Positions 29,821 to 39,613 of a DNA stretch of 60,207 nucleotides are shown in pieces. Under the pieces are notes generated by a model that did not search any database, was not told the DNA's origin, and worked only from the letters and a program-made list of their open reading frames with translations. The stretch covers positions 1-60,207 of the forward strand of contig CAJXFK010000007.1 of the NCBI GenBank assembly GCA_913052575.1, in the 5' to 3' direction. Origin of the DNA: an uncultured Planctomycetaceae bacterium (GTDB taxonomy: Bacteria > Planctomycetota > Planctomycetia > Pirellulales > UBA1268). How positions within the stretch are numbered: position 1 is the stretch's first letter; every line of letters begins with the position of its first letter. A program made the position numbers and the translations under genes.

Positions 29821-30534
29821 TCACCTTCCATTACGCTGCCACCGAACTTTGGGATCAGAACGCAAACCCCGCAACTCCTCCCGCAACTCACTTGGGGTCA
29901 TTCGAATTTTTCTTTCGAAACGGAATCGTTGAAGCCACCAATCTGCGGCAGCAACAATACCTGCAACCATCAGCATACCCCACAGGTAATTTACTGCTGT
30001 AAATAAGAGCCCACTACCCTGCCCTTCATCAGCACCAGGCTGCACTACAAAATCACCCAGAACAACAACGACCGAGCCTGATAATAACCAAGCAGCCGAT
30101 GCGAGAATTGCTAAACCAGCAAAAGATGTCACGGCCCGAACAACAGTCCCTTTGGATACAATACGTTGCAAACCGACCTTCGGATCAATCCGTTCGAACC
30201 GGAATGCCAAACGGTCGAGCCGCCATGCAGCTCCATCAAAAAACGTGCGAACCATGATCAAAACTCCGAGAGCAAGCATGACCACGACAACCGTGGGAAA
30301 AATGATCGGCAACAACTCATACGAACTTCCTCCCTTCCCTGTCATTTGAATATTTTCAATTGCAGAAACAGTAGCTGAAGCAGTCGTGCGATACCAAACT
30401 GGCATCACTGCCAAGACCACTACTGCCATCGCAGGCCAACCCAATGCAGTAGCGTTTGGAGCAAGCCCCTTATTACGAGCACTTTCTCTTCGTCGTGGCG
30501 TAGCTGGCAGGGTTCGATCTTGGCTTTCACTCAT
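29821..30534 (-). CDS. flhB: FlhB/SctU-like export protein lacking the C-terminal autocleavage domain
   Basis: PATPRRRESARNKGLAPNATAL (FlhB N-terminus), four TM helices, RFRFERKIRMTPSELREELRGLRSDPKVRWQRNGR*; stops before any NPTH motif. Alternative start at 30546. Confidence 0.82.
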   Translation of the reverse strand: MSESQDRTLPATPRRRESARNKGLAPNATALGWPAMAVVVLAVMPVWYRTTASATVSAIENIQMTGKGGSSYELLPIIFPTVVVVMLALGVLIMVRTFFDGAAWRLDRLAFRFERIDPKVGLQRIVSKGTVVRAVTSFAGLAILASAAWLLSGSVVVVLGDFVVQPGADEGQGSGLLFTAVNYLWGMLMVAGIVAAADWWLQRFRFERKIRMTPSELREELRGLRSDPKVRWQRNGR

Positions 30535-31429
30535 CGATCTGCCCATCTTCCTTCAGATCAAATAGTGTGCCACGAAGGACTACAGGATTTGATAATTTAA
30601 AGGCAGCCTCAAACGGTGTACGCAGGTACTCCCCTGAATTGCCTGCCCACTGCTGACTTCCAACGATTAGTCCACCGAGCATTACAGCAGCAGCAATACC
30701 TTGAAGAACTCCAGGTCCGGGCGAGGTATCAACTGAACGCATACAGATTGTTGCAGTGAGGTGCGCTGTCATTACGGCAACAAGAAGTGGAGCAGCGATC
30801 ATGAGCACCATGTGCAAACAAAGCGATGGCAACTCAATCAACCTCAACACAACTGGTAGTCCTAACAAGTCACTTGATTGAGCAAGTGCTCCTACTGGAA
30901 GTTGGAGGAAGCTATCAACAAGTCCAGCAACTACCAACTGCTGACCACCGGCAACAACAAATGAAGCAAGGCCCATCCATCCGCAAAGACGCGCGACACC
31001 AGGACCACCACTGCCACCTGGGGTAAAAGCATCTGCCCAGTTAAGCCCTGCAACGCTCGCAAGCACACTTCCGGAAGCCTCGAAAACGCCCACGAAAAAA
31101 CTGACCGTGATACCAAGGCAACAACCAACGAGCAACTCTGAAAATACCATTGGTACAAACGATTGCTCAACGACACCATGAATTTGTGACACTGAAATTG
31201 CTACTGGTGCAGCAGCAAAACCGAGAACAAAAAGTAGTGCAAGCCTGAGATGGACCGTTCCACCCGGAAACATCCGTAAACCACCACTCAGCAGAACACC
31301 TGCTATGCGGGCCAGCACACCAATAGAAACAAATATCGATGATTCTGTAAACAAGGCAAGGAGCCCAACAGTGCTTGGAGTTTCAGCAACGAGCAAAACA
31401 CACTCCGAGAATACAGGGAACAGGAACAC
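30527..31429 (-). CDS. fliR: FliR/SctT-like export apparatus membrane protein
   Basis: FVSIGVLARIAGVLLSGGLRMFPGGTVHLRLALLFVLGFAAAP...FSELLVGCCLGITVSFFVGVFEASGSVLASVAGLNWADAFTPG...VARLCGWMGLASFVVAGGQQLVV. Confidence 0.85.
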   Translation of the reverse strand: MFLFPVFSECVLLVAETPSTVGLLALFTESSIFVSIGVLARIAGVLLSGGLRMFPGGTVHLRLALLFVLGFAAAPVAISVSQIHGVVEQSFVPMVFSELLVGCCLGITVSFFVGVFEASGSVLASVAGLNWADAFTPGGSGGPGVARLCGWMGLASFVVAGGQQLVVAGLVDSFLQLPVGALAQSSDLLGLPVVLRLIELPSLCLHMVLMIAAPLLVAVMTAHLTATICMRSVDTSPGPGVLQGIAAAVMLGGLIVGSQQWAGNSGEYLRTPFEAAFKLSNPVVLRGTLFDLKEDGQIDE

Positions 31430-31431
31430 TG

Positions 31432-31686
31432 TTAGGGCGAAAGAACACTGACCTGAAACAGGCTGACAAACCTGTCAATCATCCACCCTCCAGTCAAGAA
31501 CATGACGGCCACCATGACAACAAGCCGAGGAACCATACCAATAAGCGGTTCATGAATTCCTGTAGCCGACTGCAAAACCCCAACAACCAAGGCTACTAGC
31601 AAGCCGGCCAAGAGAGCTGGAGCTAGCAGCAACCCACCTTCAAGAAGTGAAGATCGAACGAGTGGAACAAGATCAAAGTCTGCCAT
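31432..31686 (-). CDS. fliQ: FliQ/SctS-like export apparatus protein
   Basis: 84-aa two-TM protein LVRSSLLEGGLLLAPALLAGLLVALVVGVLQSATGIHEPLIGMVPRLVVMVAVMFLTGGWMIDRFVSLF; between fliP and fliR. Confidence 0.85.
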   Translation of the reverse strand: MADFDLVPLVRSSLLEGGLLLAPALLAGLLVALVVGVLQSATGIHEPLIGMVPRLVVMVAVMFLTGGWMIDRFVSLFQVSVLSP

Positions 31687-31743
31687 GCAAAATATTTCCT
31701 CAAACCTCTGGCTCACAAAGAGAACATAAAAACCAAACTTGAA

Positions 31744-32622
31744 CTATGACGTGTTGAGGCACACCCCGTCTAGCAAACCACGAACAACCAGAGACCAGCC
31801 ATCCGCCATTACAAACACCAGCAACTTCAACGGCAAGGACACAATAGTAGGAGGCAACATGACAAGGCCCGTTGAAACCACAAGAGTCGCAACAACACAG
31901 TCCAACACGAGAAAAGGAAGCAGGATTCGAAAGCCGATCATAAACGCGACCTCCAGTTCACTCACAAGAAAAGCAGGCAAAAGCACTTCTGTAGGAATTT
32001 GGTCGTAACTATCGACTTGATTTATACCGTCTGGATGTCGGCGGAGAAATAATGCAACGGTATCACGGTTACCCGCCTCCTCTATCTGATGAGACATCCA
32101 GCGACGGATAGGTAGACTCCCACGATCGAAAGCCTCCTGCAAAGAAACCTCTCCAGCCTGGTAAGGCTCAACCCCTGCTTGATAGGCCGTAGTCCAAACT
32201 GGCCACATCACAAGCGCAGACAAAAAAAGTGCCAGTGATGTAATAATTTGAGTGGATGGCAAATTTGCAGTACCAATGGCTTGCCGCGTAAGTGACAAAA
32301 CAACCGACATTCGTACAAAGCATGTTGTCATGAGCAGCAAAGCTGGCGCAAGACTCATCACGCCAAAAGTTATTGCTGCCGGCAACAGACGATCAGCCCA
32401 CCGCCGATCCAAAATATCAGAAATACTATCTGGCAACTCAACTGCCTTTGGGGTCAAAACACGTGCGTCAGTGTCTTCTTCAAGGACTGAACGACCGTCT
32501 TCGGCACCTGGAGCAACCTTCCCTCCTTCAAGCTGAACGTCCTGAGCATGGATCGCTGAAGCACTCATAGCCAGCCCTATGACCAATACCAGTCTTTTCA
32601 ACGCGGAGGTCGAGGTAGTCAT
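31744..32622 (-). CDS. fliP: FliP/SctR-like export apparatus protein
   Basis: LAPALLLMTTCFVRMSVVLSLTRQAIGTANLPSTQIITSLALFLSALVMWPV...LLPAFLVSELEVAFMIGFRILLPFLVLDCVVATLVVSTGLVMLPPTIVSLPLKLLVFVMADGWSLVV. Confidence 0.95.
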   Translation of the reverse strand: MTTSTSALKRLVLVIGLAMSASAIHAQDVQLEGGKVAPGAEDGRSVLEEDTDARVLTPKAVELPDSISDILDRRWADRLLPAAITFGVMSLAPALLLMTTCFVRMSVVLSLTRQAIGTANLPSTQIITSLALFLSALVMWPVWTTAYQAGVEPYQAGEVSLQEAFDRGSLPIRRWMSHQIEEAGNRDTVALFLRRHPDGINQVDSYDQIPTEVLLPAFLVSELEVAFMIGFRILLPFLVLDCVVATLVVSTGLVMLPPTIVSLPLKLLVFVMADGWSLVVRGLLDGVCLNTS

Positions 32623-33254
32623 TACGCCACCTCTGAATGAGTCGTACTGGCAGAGTTTGTCATATCTTGCTTTCTGCCCGACTCAACAACTTGGGAGCCA
32701 CTTGGATCTTTGGAATTATTGTCAACTGACAGGCGATTGGCCGAAGACCGCAAAGTCTGCTCTCCACGACAGGCAGCAGCAATCCACTCTGTGGCCAAAG
32801 GATCGTCTAGTTCTGAAAGTGTCTTTGGCCCACCACTTCCCACACTCACCAAGAGGGTCTTAGGGCCGAAACGAACAATTCGCACAGCTTGGCCATTGCC
32901 TAACGTTGATTCTCCAAGCAACTCAAACACATCACTCGGTATTTTAAATTCAGTTCGTCGATTAAACAGCCGGACGCCAACCAATATCACTCCCGCAATA
33001 CCCACAATGGCCCATGCCTTCCAATCAAAAGCTATGTCGTTGCCAAACGACAATGCATTCGATTCGCCAGAAGGCTGAGTTCCTGAAGTCTCTTCCAAAG
33101 ACAGGGCAACGCTAGGAAAATTGCTATGAAAAGGAGTTTCGGCATCTTGCTCATCTGCAAGGAGCAAAGCATGCGAAGAGATACACAATGCCAGTGAAAA
33201 AATGACTTTGCACAACAGCATATTGTAGGATAGAAAATTTCTCATAGAGCTCAC
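32622..33254 (-). CDS. fliO: FliO-like bitopic protein
   Basis: Signal/TM, AIVGIAGVILVGVRLFNRR, VFELLGESTLGNGQAVRIVRFGPKTLLVSVGSGGPKTLSEL; position between fliF and fliP; GTG start overlapping FliF stop (TAGTG). Confidence 0.75.
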   Translation of the reverse strand: MSSMRNFLSYNMLLCKVIFSLALCISSHALLLADEQDAETPFHSNFPSVALSLEETSGTQPSGESNALSFGNDIAFDWKAWAIVGIAGVILVGVRLFNRRTEFKIPSDVFELLGESTLGNGQAVRIVRFGPKTLLVSVGSGGPKTLSELDDPLATEWIAAACRGEQTLRSSANRLSVDNNSKDPSGSQVVESGRKQDMTNSASTTHSEVA

Positions 33255-34693
33255 TACGCCTTCGCTTGCTCTTCATGCTGATGCGGACGTCGAATCGCTG
33301 CCCAATTAATCAACTTGCGACCAGCATCAGACATATCCGACTGCTGTTCCGGCATTCGCCACCTCGGCCACCACATAAACACCACAGACAAACCAAGCGC
33401 CAAGCAGCCATACAGCGCGATCAGCTTCCCTTTCATCAGGGATCGAATCACCAACTCCGAACCAATTGGCAAAAACATTGATAATGAATATGTTGGTGCA
33501 GGAGAGGCTTCTTCTTCACCAGCACTCGATTGATTCGACGCACCTTGCACACCTTGAGCACTAGCAGCGCTAAGTCCGGGATATCGAGTTATTGTGACCA
33601 CAGCACGACCCCAAGGTTCCGTTGCAGGAACAAGCCCAACAACGAGCGCCCGGAGTCTTTCAATTTCAGCACTCGCGGCGTCTTCCACGTTTGCGTAAAT
33701 CTCTTCACGCAAACGGTCAATGTACGTTTCCGGAATTGCCACAGAAACGTAGACGACTTGTCCAACATCGGTGGCACCCTGATCACTACCTAATCCAACA
33801 CCCACAATTGCAGGCACGTTAGCAGCCGCTCGTACATCACGAACTATCGTTTCTTTTTTACCGTCAGCTACTTGCTCAATAGCGGAGGCATTCACCTCAA
33901 CAACAACTCCAGCAATAAAAGCCAACGCCTGACGTATTTTTAAAGTTACATGCTGCTCGTACGCAACAGCTCGTGCTCGATTTGGATCGGTAGTAATGAA
34001 CTCAGCATCGGATAACAACGGACCATCGAACACTTTTCCACTTCGAAGATCAGTCAGAGCCACCTGCTCTACGCGAAGACCTGCAATCGAAGCCGCGACA
34101 AGGACCCGAATTGCCTCGACACGATGCCGATCAAGCTCTAACTCAGGTTGTGTACGAATACTCACACTTGCCGTTTGCGCACGGGCATTACCCTCACGAA
34201 ATAAACTACCCGCATTACTCCCCGAATAAAGTACTGCAGCCTGTTCGATACCTGGCATGGTCCGAATCACCAGTGACAATTCCTCCTGGGTCGCAACTCG
34301 CACCAACTCAGCCTGAGTCTCCTTACTCCGCCAAGGGCTGTCGCTCTCAACGGCTCGCCGCAGGCTGCCTCCAAATTCTGGAGGCAGAGCACCCGCATCA
34401 ACAACCGCCCTTAAATAACTGCTCTGCTGGCCCCGATCTACATAGAGCCGACCATCATCCACACGATATGAATTAAGGCCGGAGCGATCAAAAACAGCCT
34501 CGATAACGGCAAGGTCTGCCGGACCAAGAACCGCTCCAACCAACAACTCAACCTCACCGCCTGCTTTTTTTTCCGGAAACTCAATAAGCAGGCCACCTGC
34601 TACCGCAGCGAGCAACAAAAGACAGAATCCAACAACCTGAATCGGCCGGACTCCAGAATGAATTTTTGACACATTTTCGATTGCTGCATCCAT
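33254..34693 (-). CDS. fliF: FliF/SctJ-like MS-ring protein
   Basis: N-terminal TM; RBM1-like GAVLGPADLAVIEAVFDRSGLNSYRVDDGRLYVDRGQQSSYLRAVVDAGALP; RBM2-like QAELVRVATQEELSLVIRTMPGIEQAAVLYS...ASVSIRTQPELELDRHRVEAIRVLVAASIAGLRVEQVALTDLRSGKV; C-terminal TM. Confidence 0.82.
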   Translation of the reverse strand: MDAAIENVSKIHSGVRPIQVVGFCLLLLAAVAGGLLIEFPEKKAGGEVELLVGAVLGPADLAVIEAVFDRSGLNSYRVDDGRLYVDRGQQSSYLRAVVDAGALPPEFGGSLRRAVESDSPWRSKETQAELVRVATQEELSLVIRTMPGIEQAAVLYSGSNAGSLFREGNARAQTASVSIRTQPELELDRHRVEAIRVLVAASIAGLRVEQVALTDLRSGKVFDGPLLSDAEFITTDPNRARAVAYEQHVTLKIRQALAFIAGVVVEVNASAIEQVADGKKETIVRDVRAAANVPAIVGVGLGSDQGATDVGQVVYVSVAIPETYIDRLREEIYANVEDAASAEIERLRALVVGLVPATEPWGRAVVTITRYPGLSAASAQGVQGASNQSSAGEEEASPAPTYSLSMFLPIGSELVIRSLMKGKLIALYGCLALGLSVVFMWWPRWRMPEQQSDMSDAGRKLINWAAIRRPHQHEEQAKA

Positions 34694-34720
34694 GCAGGAA
34701 TCTCCATTTCAAGCAAAAAA

Positions 34721-35224
34721 TTAAGCAACCATACGCTGTGAAATCACCTTTGGAAGCCGTAACGTCACCGCTACGCCACCCTCAGCACAATCATCAAGCC
34801 GTATGTCACCATGAACCTGATCAAGCAAATTCTGCTGGGCAACTGTATGCACACGACCAACAACACCCCCACTAAGCTTTTGGCGATCTACAAGAGAGGG
34901 ACCGCTGTCGGCAATTTCTATCTCAATGCAATCTGCATACTCAACACTCGTGATGAGAACTTCTGCGGTACGTGCCATTGCAGCACTCCCAGCGGCAGCA
35001 CGAACCGCATCGCAGAGCCACACGTTGAGCAACTGATCCAGAACAACAACATTTCCTTCAAACCTATGAGCATCAGGAACGTCAACTGACACATGAGGCA
35101 AAGGCACACCTGAATCGGCATGCTGACGCTGCAAGCCACTGACTACTTTTTCGACAATTCCTCGTAAGACTGGTGACTGACCACACTCGCCTGTGGATTG
35201 TTCTGCCGAGATGGATTTTTTCAT
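34721..35224 (-). CDS. degenerate histidine-kinase-type (GHKL) ATPase-like protein
   Basis: VVVLDQLLNVWLCDAVRAA (N-box-like), IEIEIADSGPSL (G1-like), GGVAVTLRLPKV; no HisKA or sensor region; start at MKKSISAEQ. Confidence 0.6.
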   Translation of the reverse strand: MKKSISAEQSTGECGQSPVLRGIVEKVVSGLQRQHADSGVPLPHVSVDVPDAHRFEGNVVVLDQLLNVWLCDAVRAAAGSAAMARTAEVLITSVEYADCIEIEIADSGPSLVDRQKLSGGVVGRVHTVAQQNLLDQVHGDIRLDDCAEGGVAVTLRLPKVISQRMVA

Positions 35225-35256
35225 CGTAAAGCCTTTATTCTTTGAGCCTATATTCA

Positions 35257-35973
35257 CTAGACGAGAGCAGTCATCTGACCCTCTGGAACGCGACAAACCT
35301 CGTCCATAATCCACCGATCAATATCACCAACCATATCTCCCAGGGACACCTGCTGAGTCCCATCAGTGCTTTTATTTCGATAGACACGCATCGAGAGCAG
35401 TCCACCGGCAGCATGAAATAGTCGCAGTGTCTGATTTACATCACGATCATTCAGCAACTCACCCGTTTTTGTTTTTTCATCACAACAAAGCATCATCGGG
35501 AGTGAACGAACACGATCAAACTGCCCGAGCAGTCCCTCGCGTAGAGGAAATTGTCCATTCACTGAGACGACCCCGGCAAAGGACTCTGGATTTTGGCAAG
35601 CGTAACGAAAGGCATTCCCTCCACCTTCCTCAACACCAATAAGATAAATTCTGCGAGAGTGAACGCTATACCGACTCATTGTTAGGTCAATAGCTTCAAA
35701 GCAACTCTCCAAATCAGATGGGTCAGCAGGTACTACTGCAATGTAATTTCTTAAACTCATTCGCATCATCGTGCGACCTAAGTCAAAGTGAGCATCGTCC
35801 GACTGTGGAAGCCACACGAGGAGTGGGTAATCGTATCCCGACTCATACCCTCTTGGTAAAAACAGTTGCTCTGGTTCACTTGAAGGGAGATTCACCTCGT
35901 TGCACAAAGAGCCTCTACTGCTTGGTGAACAATGATTGGATTCATAATGAAATACTGTCGACTGATGCACCAT
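35257..35973 (-). CDS. alpha/beta-hydrolase-like protein with altered nucleophile motif
   Basis: YDYPLLVWLPQSDD...SRRIYLIGVEEGGGNAFRYACQNPESFAGVVSVNGQFP: esterase nucleophile-elbow context with Glu where Ser is expected. Confidence 0.65.
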   Translation of the reverse strand: MVHQSTVFHYESNHCSPSSRGSLCNEVNLPSSEPEQLFLPRGYESGYDYPLLVWLPQSDDAHFDLGRTMMRMSLRNYIAVVPADPSDLESCFEAIDLTMSRYSVHSRRIYLIGVEEGGGNAFRYACQNPESFAGVVSVNGQFPLREGLLGQFDRVRSLPMMLCCDEKTKTGELLNDRDVNQTLRLFHAAGGLLSMRVYRNKSTDGTQQVSLGDMVGDIDRWIMDEVCRVPEGQMTALV

Positions 35974-36148
35974 TCCAGATCCTCCGCGTAACCTTTTGCA
36001 AAAATACACAGCGTGATTGCTAACGCATTGCCACAAGGTATTCGACTTATGGCAATACGTCGAAGGTTTCTAACGCAGTCACACACTCCGGGCAATGGCA
36101 GCATTTCCGTGTGAAAATGAAGAGTTTTCGCGAAGCTAGCCGGCAGAG

Positions 36149-36166
36149 GAAGGCTGGGAAGGCTGG
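36149..36166. repeat. 9-nt tandem duplication
   Basis: gaaggctgg x2 just downstream of mdh stop. Confidence 0.6.
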
Positions 36167-36175
36167 GGGCTTCTG

Positions 36176-37141
<966 letters not shown>

Positions 37142-37203
37142 CTAGTACCTGCTTTGATCAAAAAGATGCTCCTCTGAGGACCTTGTCCATGACGAAAATC
37201 TCG

Positions 37204-37239
37204 GTGAATTCCACGGGCAATCAAGCCCGTGGAATTCAC
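37204..37239. other. perfect 15-bp inverted repeat (hairpin) with 6-nt loop
   Basis: gtgaattccacgggc-aatcaa-gcccgtggaattcac; no adjacent T run on either strand. Confidence 0.9.
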
Positions 37240-37362
37240 TGAAGACTTACGGAATAGCATCTCCCGTGCAATAAGTGTTGCGAATCTGAAAGAATCAACA
37301 ACCGCATGTCAATTCCTTCGAGAAATCCTGCGATCTTTAGTCGCAACCTTTCGTCAAAAGTG

Positions 37363-38697
37363 CTACGGGAGTTCGATCTGATCAGGAAGACTCTCTCTTA
37401 ATGGAGAACGATGCCTACTTTGACAAAACCCTTTCACGATCCAGCCAACAAGAGCGACTGCAGTGAGCACCGGCAACCAGGTCATTCCACGAGGAAGTTT
37501 GGGGGACTCCTTTGCTACCACCCAAAATGGATTTTTACCGACAAGCAGCGGAGACTCCTGAGGCCTTCCCTCCTTTGTCGCCTTTCCAGAATAATTTAAA
37601 CGACGCGTGATATATCGGTATCTCTTAAAAAGAAAACCTGCAACCTTCAATCTTTCGTTCACCTCTTCACCGACAGGCATTCCTTCAGGTAATTTTGTGC
37701 AACAGAAAACAACTGGGTAGGTTTCCTGAAACTCGTTATGAATCTGCAAAAGAGGTGTCGACACAAATAAGAAAATTTCCCAGTAGTGATCGCTACCAAG
37801 TATTTCCCGATCACGCTTTGAATCCACAGTAACTTTCACAATACGGCGAGCTGTGCCATCCAAGACTATCTGATGCCCCCGGTGCAGCCGTAGCCAATCA
37901 CTAGCAGGATCGAGTAATGCAACAAGCGACTTGTCGTCTATAGGCGGACCATTAGGAATTTCCTTTTGTCTTGCACTTACAAAAAGACTGGAATAAAAAG
38001 CCTCGGATTCCAATGCTCTTAAGGAATCACCATCAACAACTGATGGGAACAAGCCATAATCCATACCTAACTTCCCAAACAGTGTCTGCGGCCACCACTG
38101 AAGCCTCGCTGCCACTGCAAGAATTGACCCCTTACGCCTTTCCATCGACTCGTTACTTGGAGCATGAAGCAGTATTGCTGTTGCCCCGCCAGACTGGTTA
38201 AGAGCCTGCCCAACGGGTAGACCGACCGGAACCTTAGGCACGACTACCCATACCTTCTGGGAATCTTCCAAAAGTAATTGTACTACGTAGATATCCTGCG
38301 CGTTCGTTATCGCTGCCACATTTCTTGGCGCTTTTATACGATCGACTCTCAAGATTTTCCCACTGAACTCAATCGAGCGGCACTCTTGCTGATATGTCCT
38401 CGCCAGACTGCTGTCAAATTCAGCTGAATCGTCGGCCCACTTCTGAAGCCATTGACTCGGAGCACCTTGTAAACGATTGAAGATTCGTGCCATTAATTGG
38501 AATTCGTCATTCGACAGTATGACCTTGTCACCCTCTACCACCGCCCCGAATTGTTTCTGCAGGTACGATGGAGCGAGGTCCCACGTCCTAAAATATTCCT
38601 CGGGCGACTGGATTGCAGATGATGCATTTGCCGCTGTAAAAAAAAAGGCAACTAATAGTGCCTTTCCGACATGTGCAAAAGCATGACGTAATTTCAC
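37363..38697 (-). CDS. hypothetical exported/membrane protein
   Basis: Likely GTG start VKLRHAFAHVGKALLVAFFFTAANASSA (signal peptide) 4 nt after the upstream stop; C-terminal TM LPVLTAVALVGWIV. Confidence 0.68.
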   Translation of the reverse strand: MKLRHAFAHVGKALLVAFFFTAANASSAIQSPEEYFRTWDLAPSYLQKQFGAVVEGDKVILSNDEFQLMARIFNRLQGAPSQWLQKWADDSAEFDSSLARTYQQECRSIEFSGKILRVDRIKAPRNVAAITNAQDIYVVQLLLEDSQKVWVVVPKVPVGLPVGQALNQSGGATAILLHAPSNESMERRKGSILAVAARLQWWPQTLFGKLGMDYGLFPSVVDGDSLRALESEAFYSSLFVSARQKEIPNGPPIDDKSLVALLDPASDWLRLHRGHQIVLDGTARRIVKVTVDSKRDREILGSDHYWEIFLFVSTPLLQIHNEFQETYPVVFCCTKLPEGMPVGEEVNERLKVAGFLFKRYRYITRRLNYSGKATKEGRPQESPLLVGKNPFWVVAKESPKLPRGMTWLPVLTAVALVGWIVKGFCQSRHRSPLRESLPDQIELP

Positions 38698-38701
38698 GTA
38701 C

Positions 38702-39046
38702 TCAGGTCGCTGCTGTTGGCATAGGCGTTTCATGCGACCGTTCCGAAGACTCATCTCTTGCATTTGACTTACTAGGTGCAGAACTTCCTGCTCCCCTGCC
38801 ATCACCATCATTGGCTTGCTGTTGTCGTCGTGTTTCTCGCCAGACATAAAGACCAAATGATCCTGCAAGCGTAAACGGCATGGCCATCATCAAAAGGATA
38901 CTATAAAAATATCCACGGGCTATGTTTGCGCCCTCACTGTCAGCTGCCGCCAGCCCATCTTTACAGGTTGGACAAGCCAATACGTCACTACTTATTACAA
39001 GGCATGCAACAAGTAGGATTGAACAAAGTATGACACGTCTTTTCAT
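38702..39046 (-). CDS. small membrane protein of the oxidase cluster (unknown function)
   Basis: MKRRVILCSILLVACLVISSDVLACPTCKDGLAAADSEGANIARGYFYSILLMMAMPFTLAGSFGLYVW. Confidence 0.72.
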   Translation of the reverse strand: MKRRVILCSILLVACLVISSDVLACPTCKDGLAAADSEGANIARGYFYSILLMMAMPFTLAGSFGLYVWRETRRQQQANDGDGRGAGSSAPSKSNARDESSERSHETPMPTAAT

Positions 39047-39613
39047 ACACAAATTATATACGATTCGTTGTACCGAGACAGTACGAATCGTTTCCGAAGA
39101 AAAGCACGTTCGAAACAGAGTTCCGATTCGACGGCTTGATTCAAGCACCGCATCGTGCTGCTTCACTGATCTGTCATCCGAAAAGGCATTTTCAAGGCTA
39201 ATAGTAGGAATTCCGTACTTTTACCCGCATGCCCAAAACGAGTACAAGCCACTCCCAACTGTGGGCGCCACCTTGCAATTCAGGATCTAGAATTAAAAGA
39301 CGCTTTACTCAGCCGTCACCTTACACGAGAAACATGTTATCAGCCTCACGGCACGAGAAAAACTCATCGACCATAAATCGTATGACTTAAGAGCGAGCTA
39401 GCCGAAAAAGGTACAGCCAGAATACACGAAGAAAGCAAGTTGGCTTTTTGAAAAGCAATCGGAGACAGATTCATCTCATACTGGATCAAACAAACCGTAT
39501 TTGGGTCGATCTGCCCTTCTCTAAATCTCTAGGCGGCAATGACTTTCCTTTTAAATTTCTCAACAAACCTGCTGACTCTGACGTAAAGCAATTGTAGAGA
39601 AACGACAAGCAAC

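Noticed and set aside
39167-39613. about 450-nt intergenic gap as a possible structured RNA
   Set aside because: No clear strong stem or known RNA motif recognised by eye; would need Infernal/RNA-seq.
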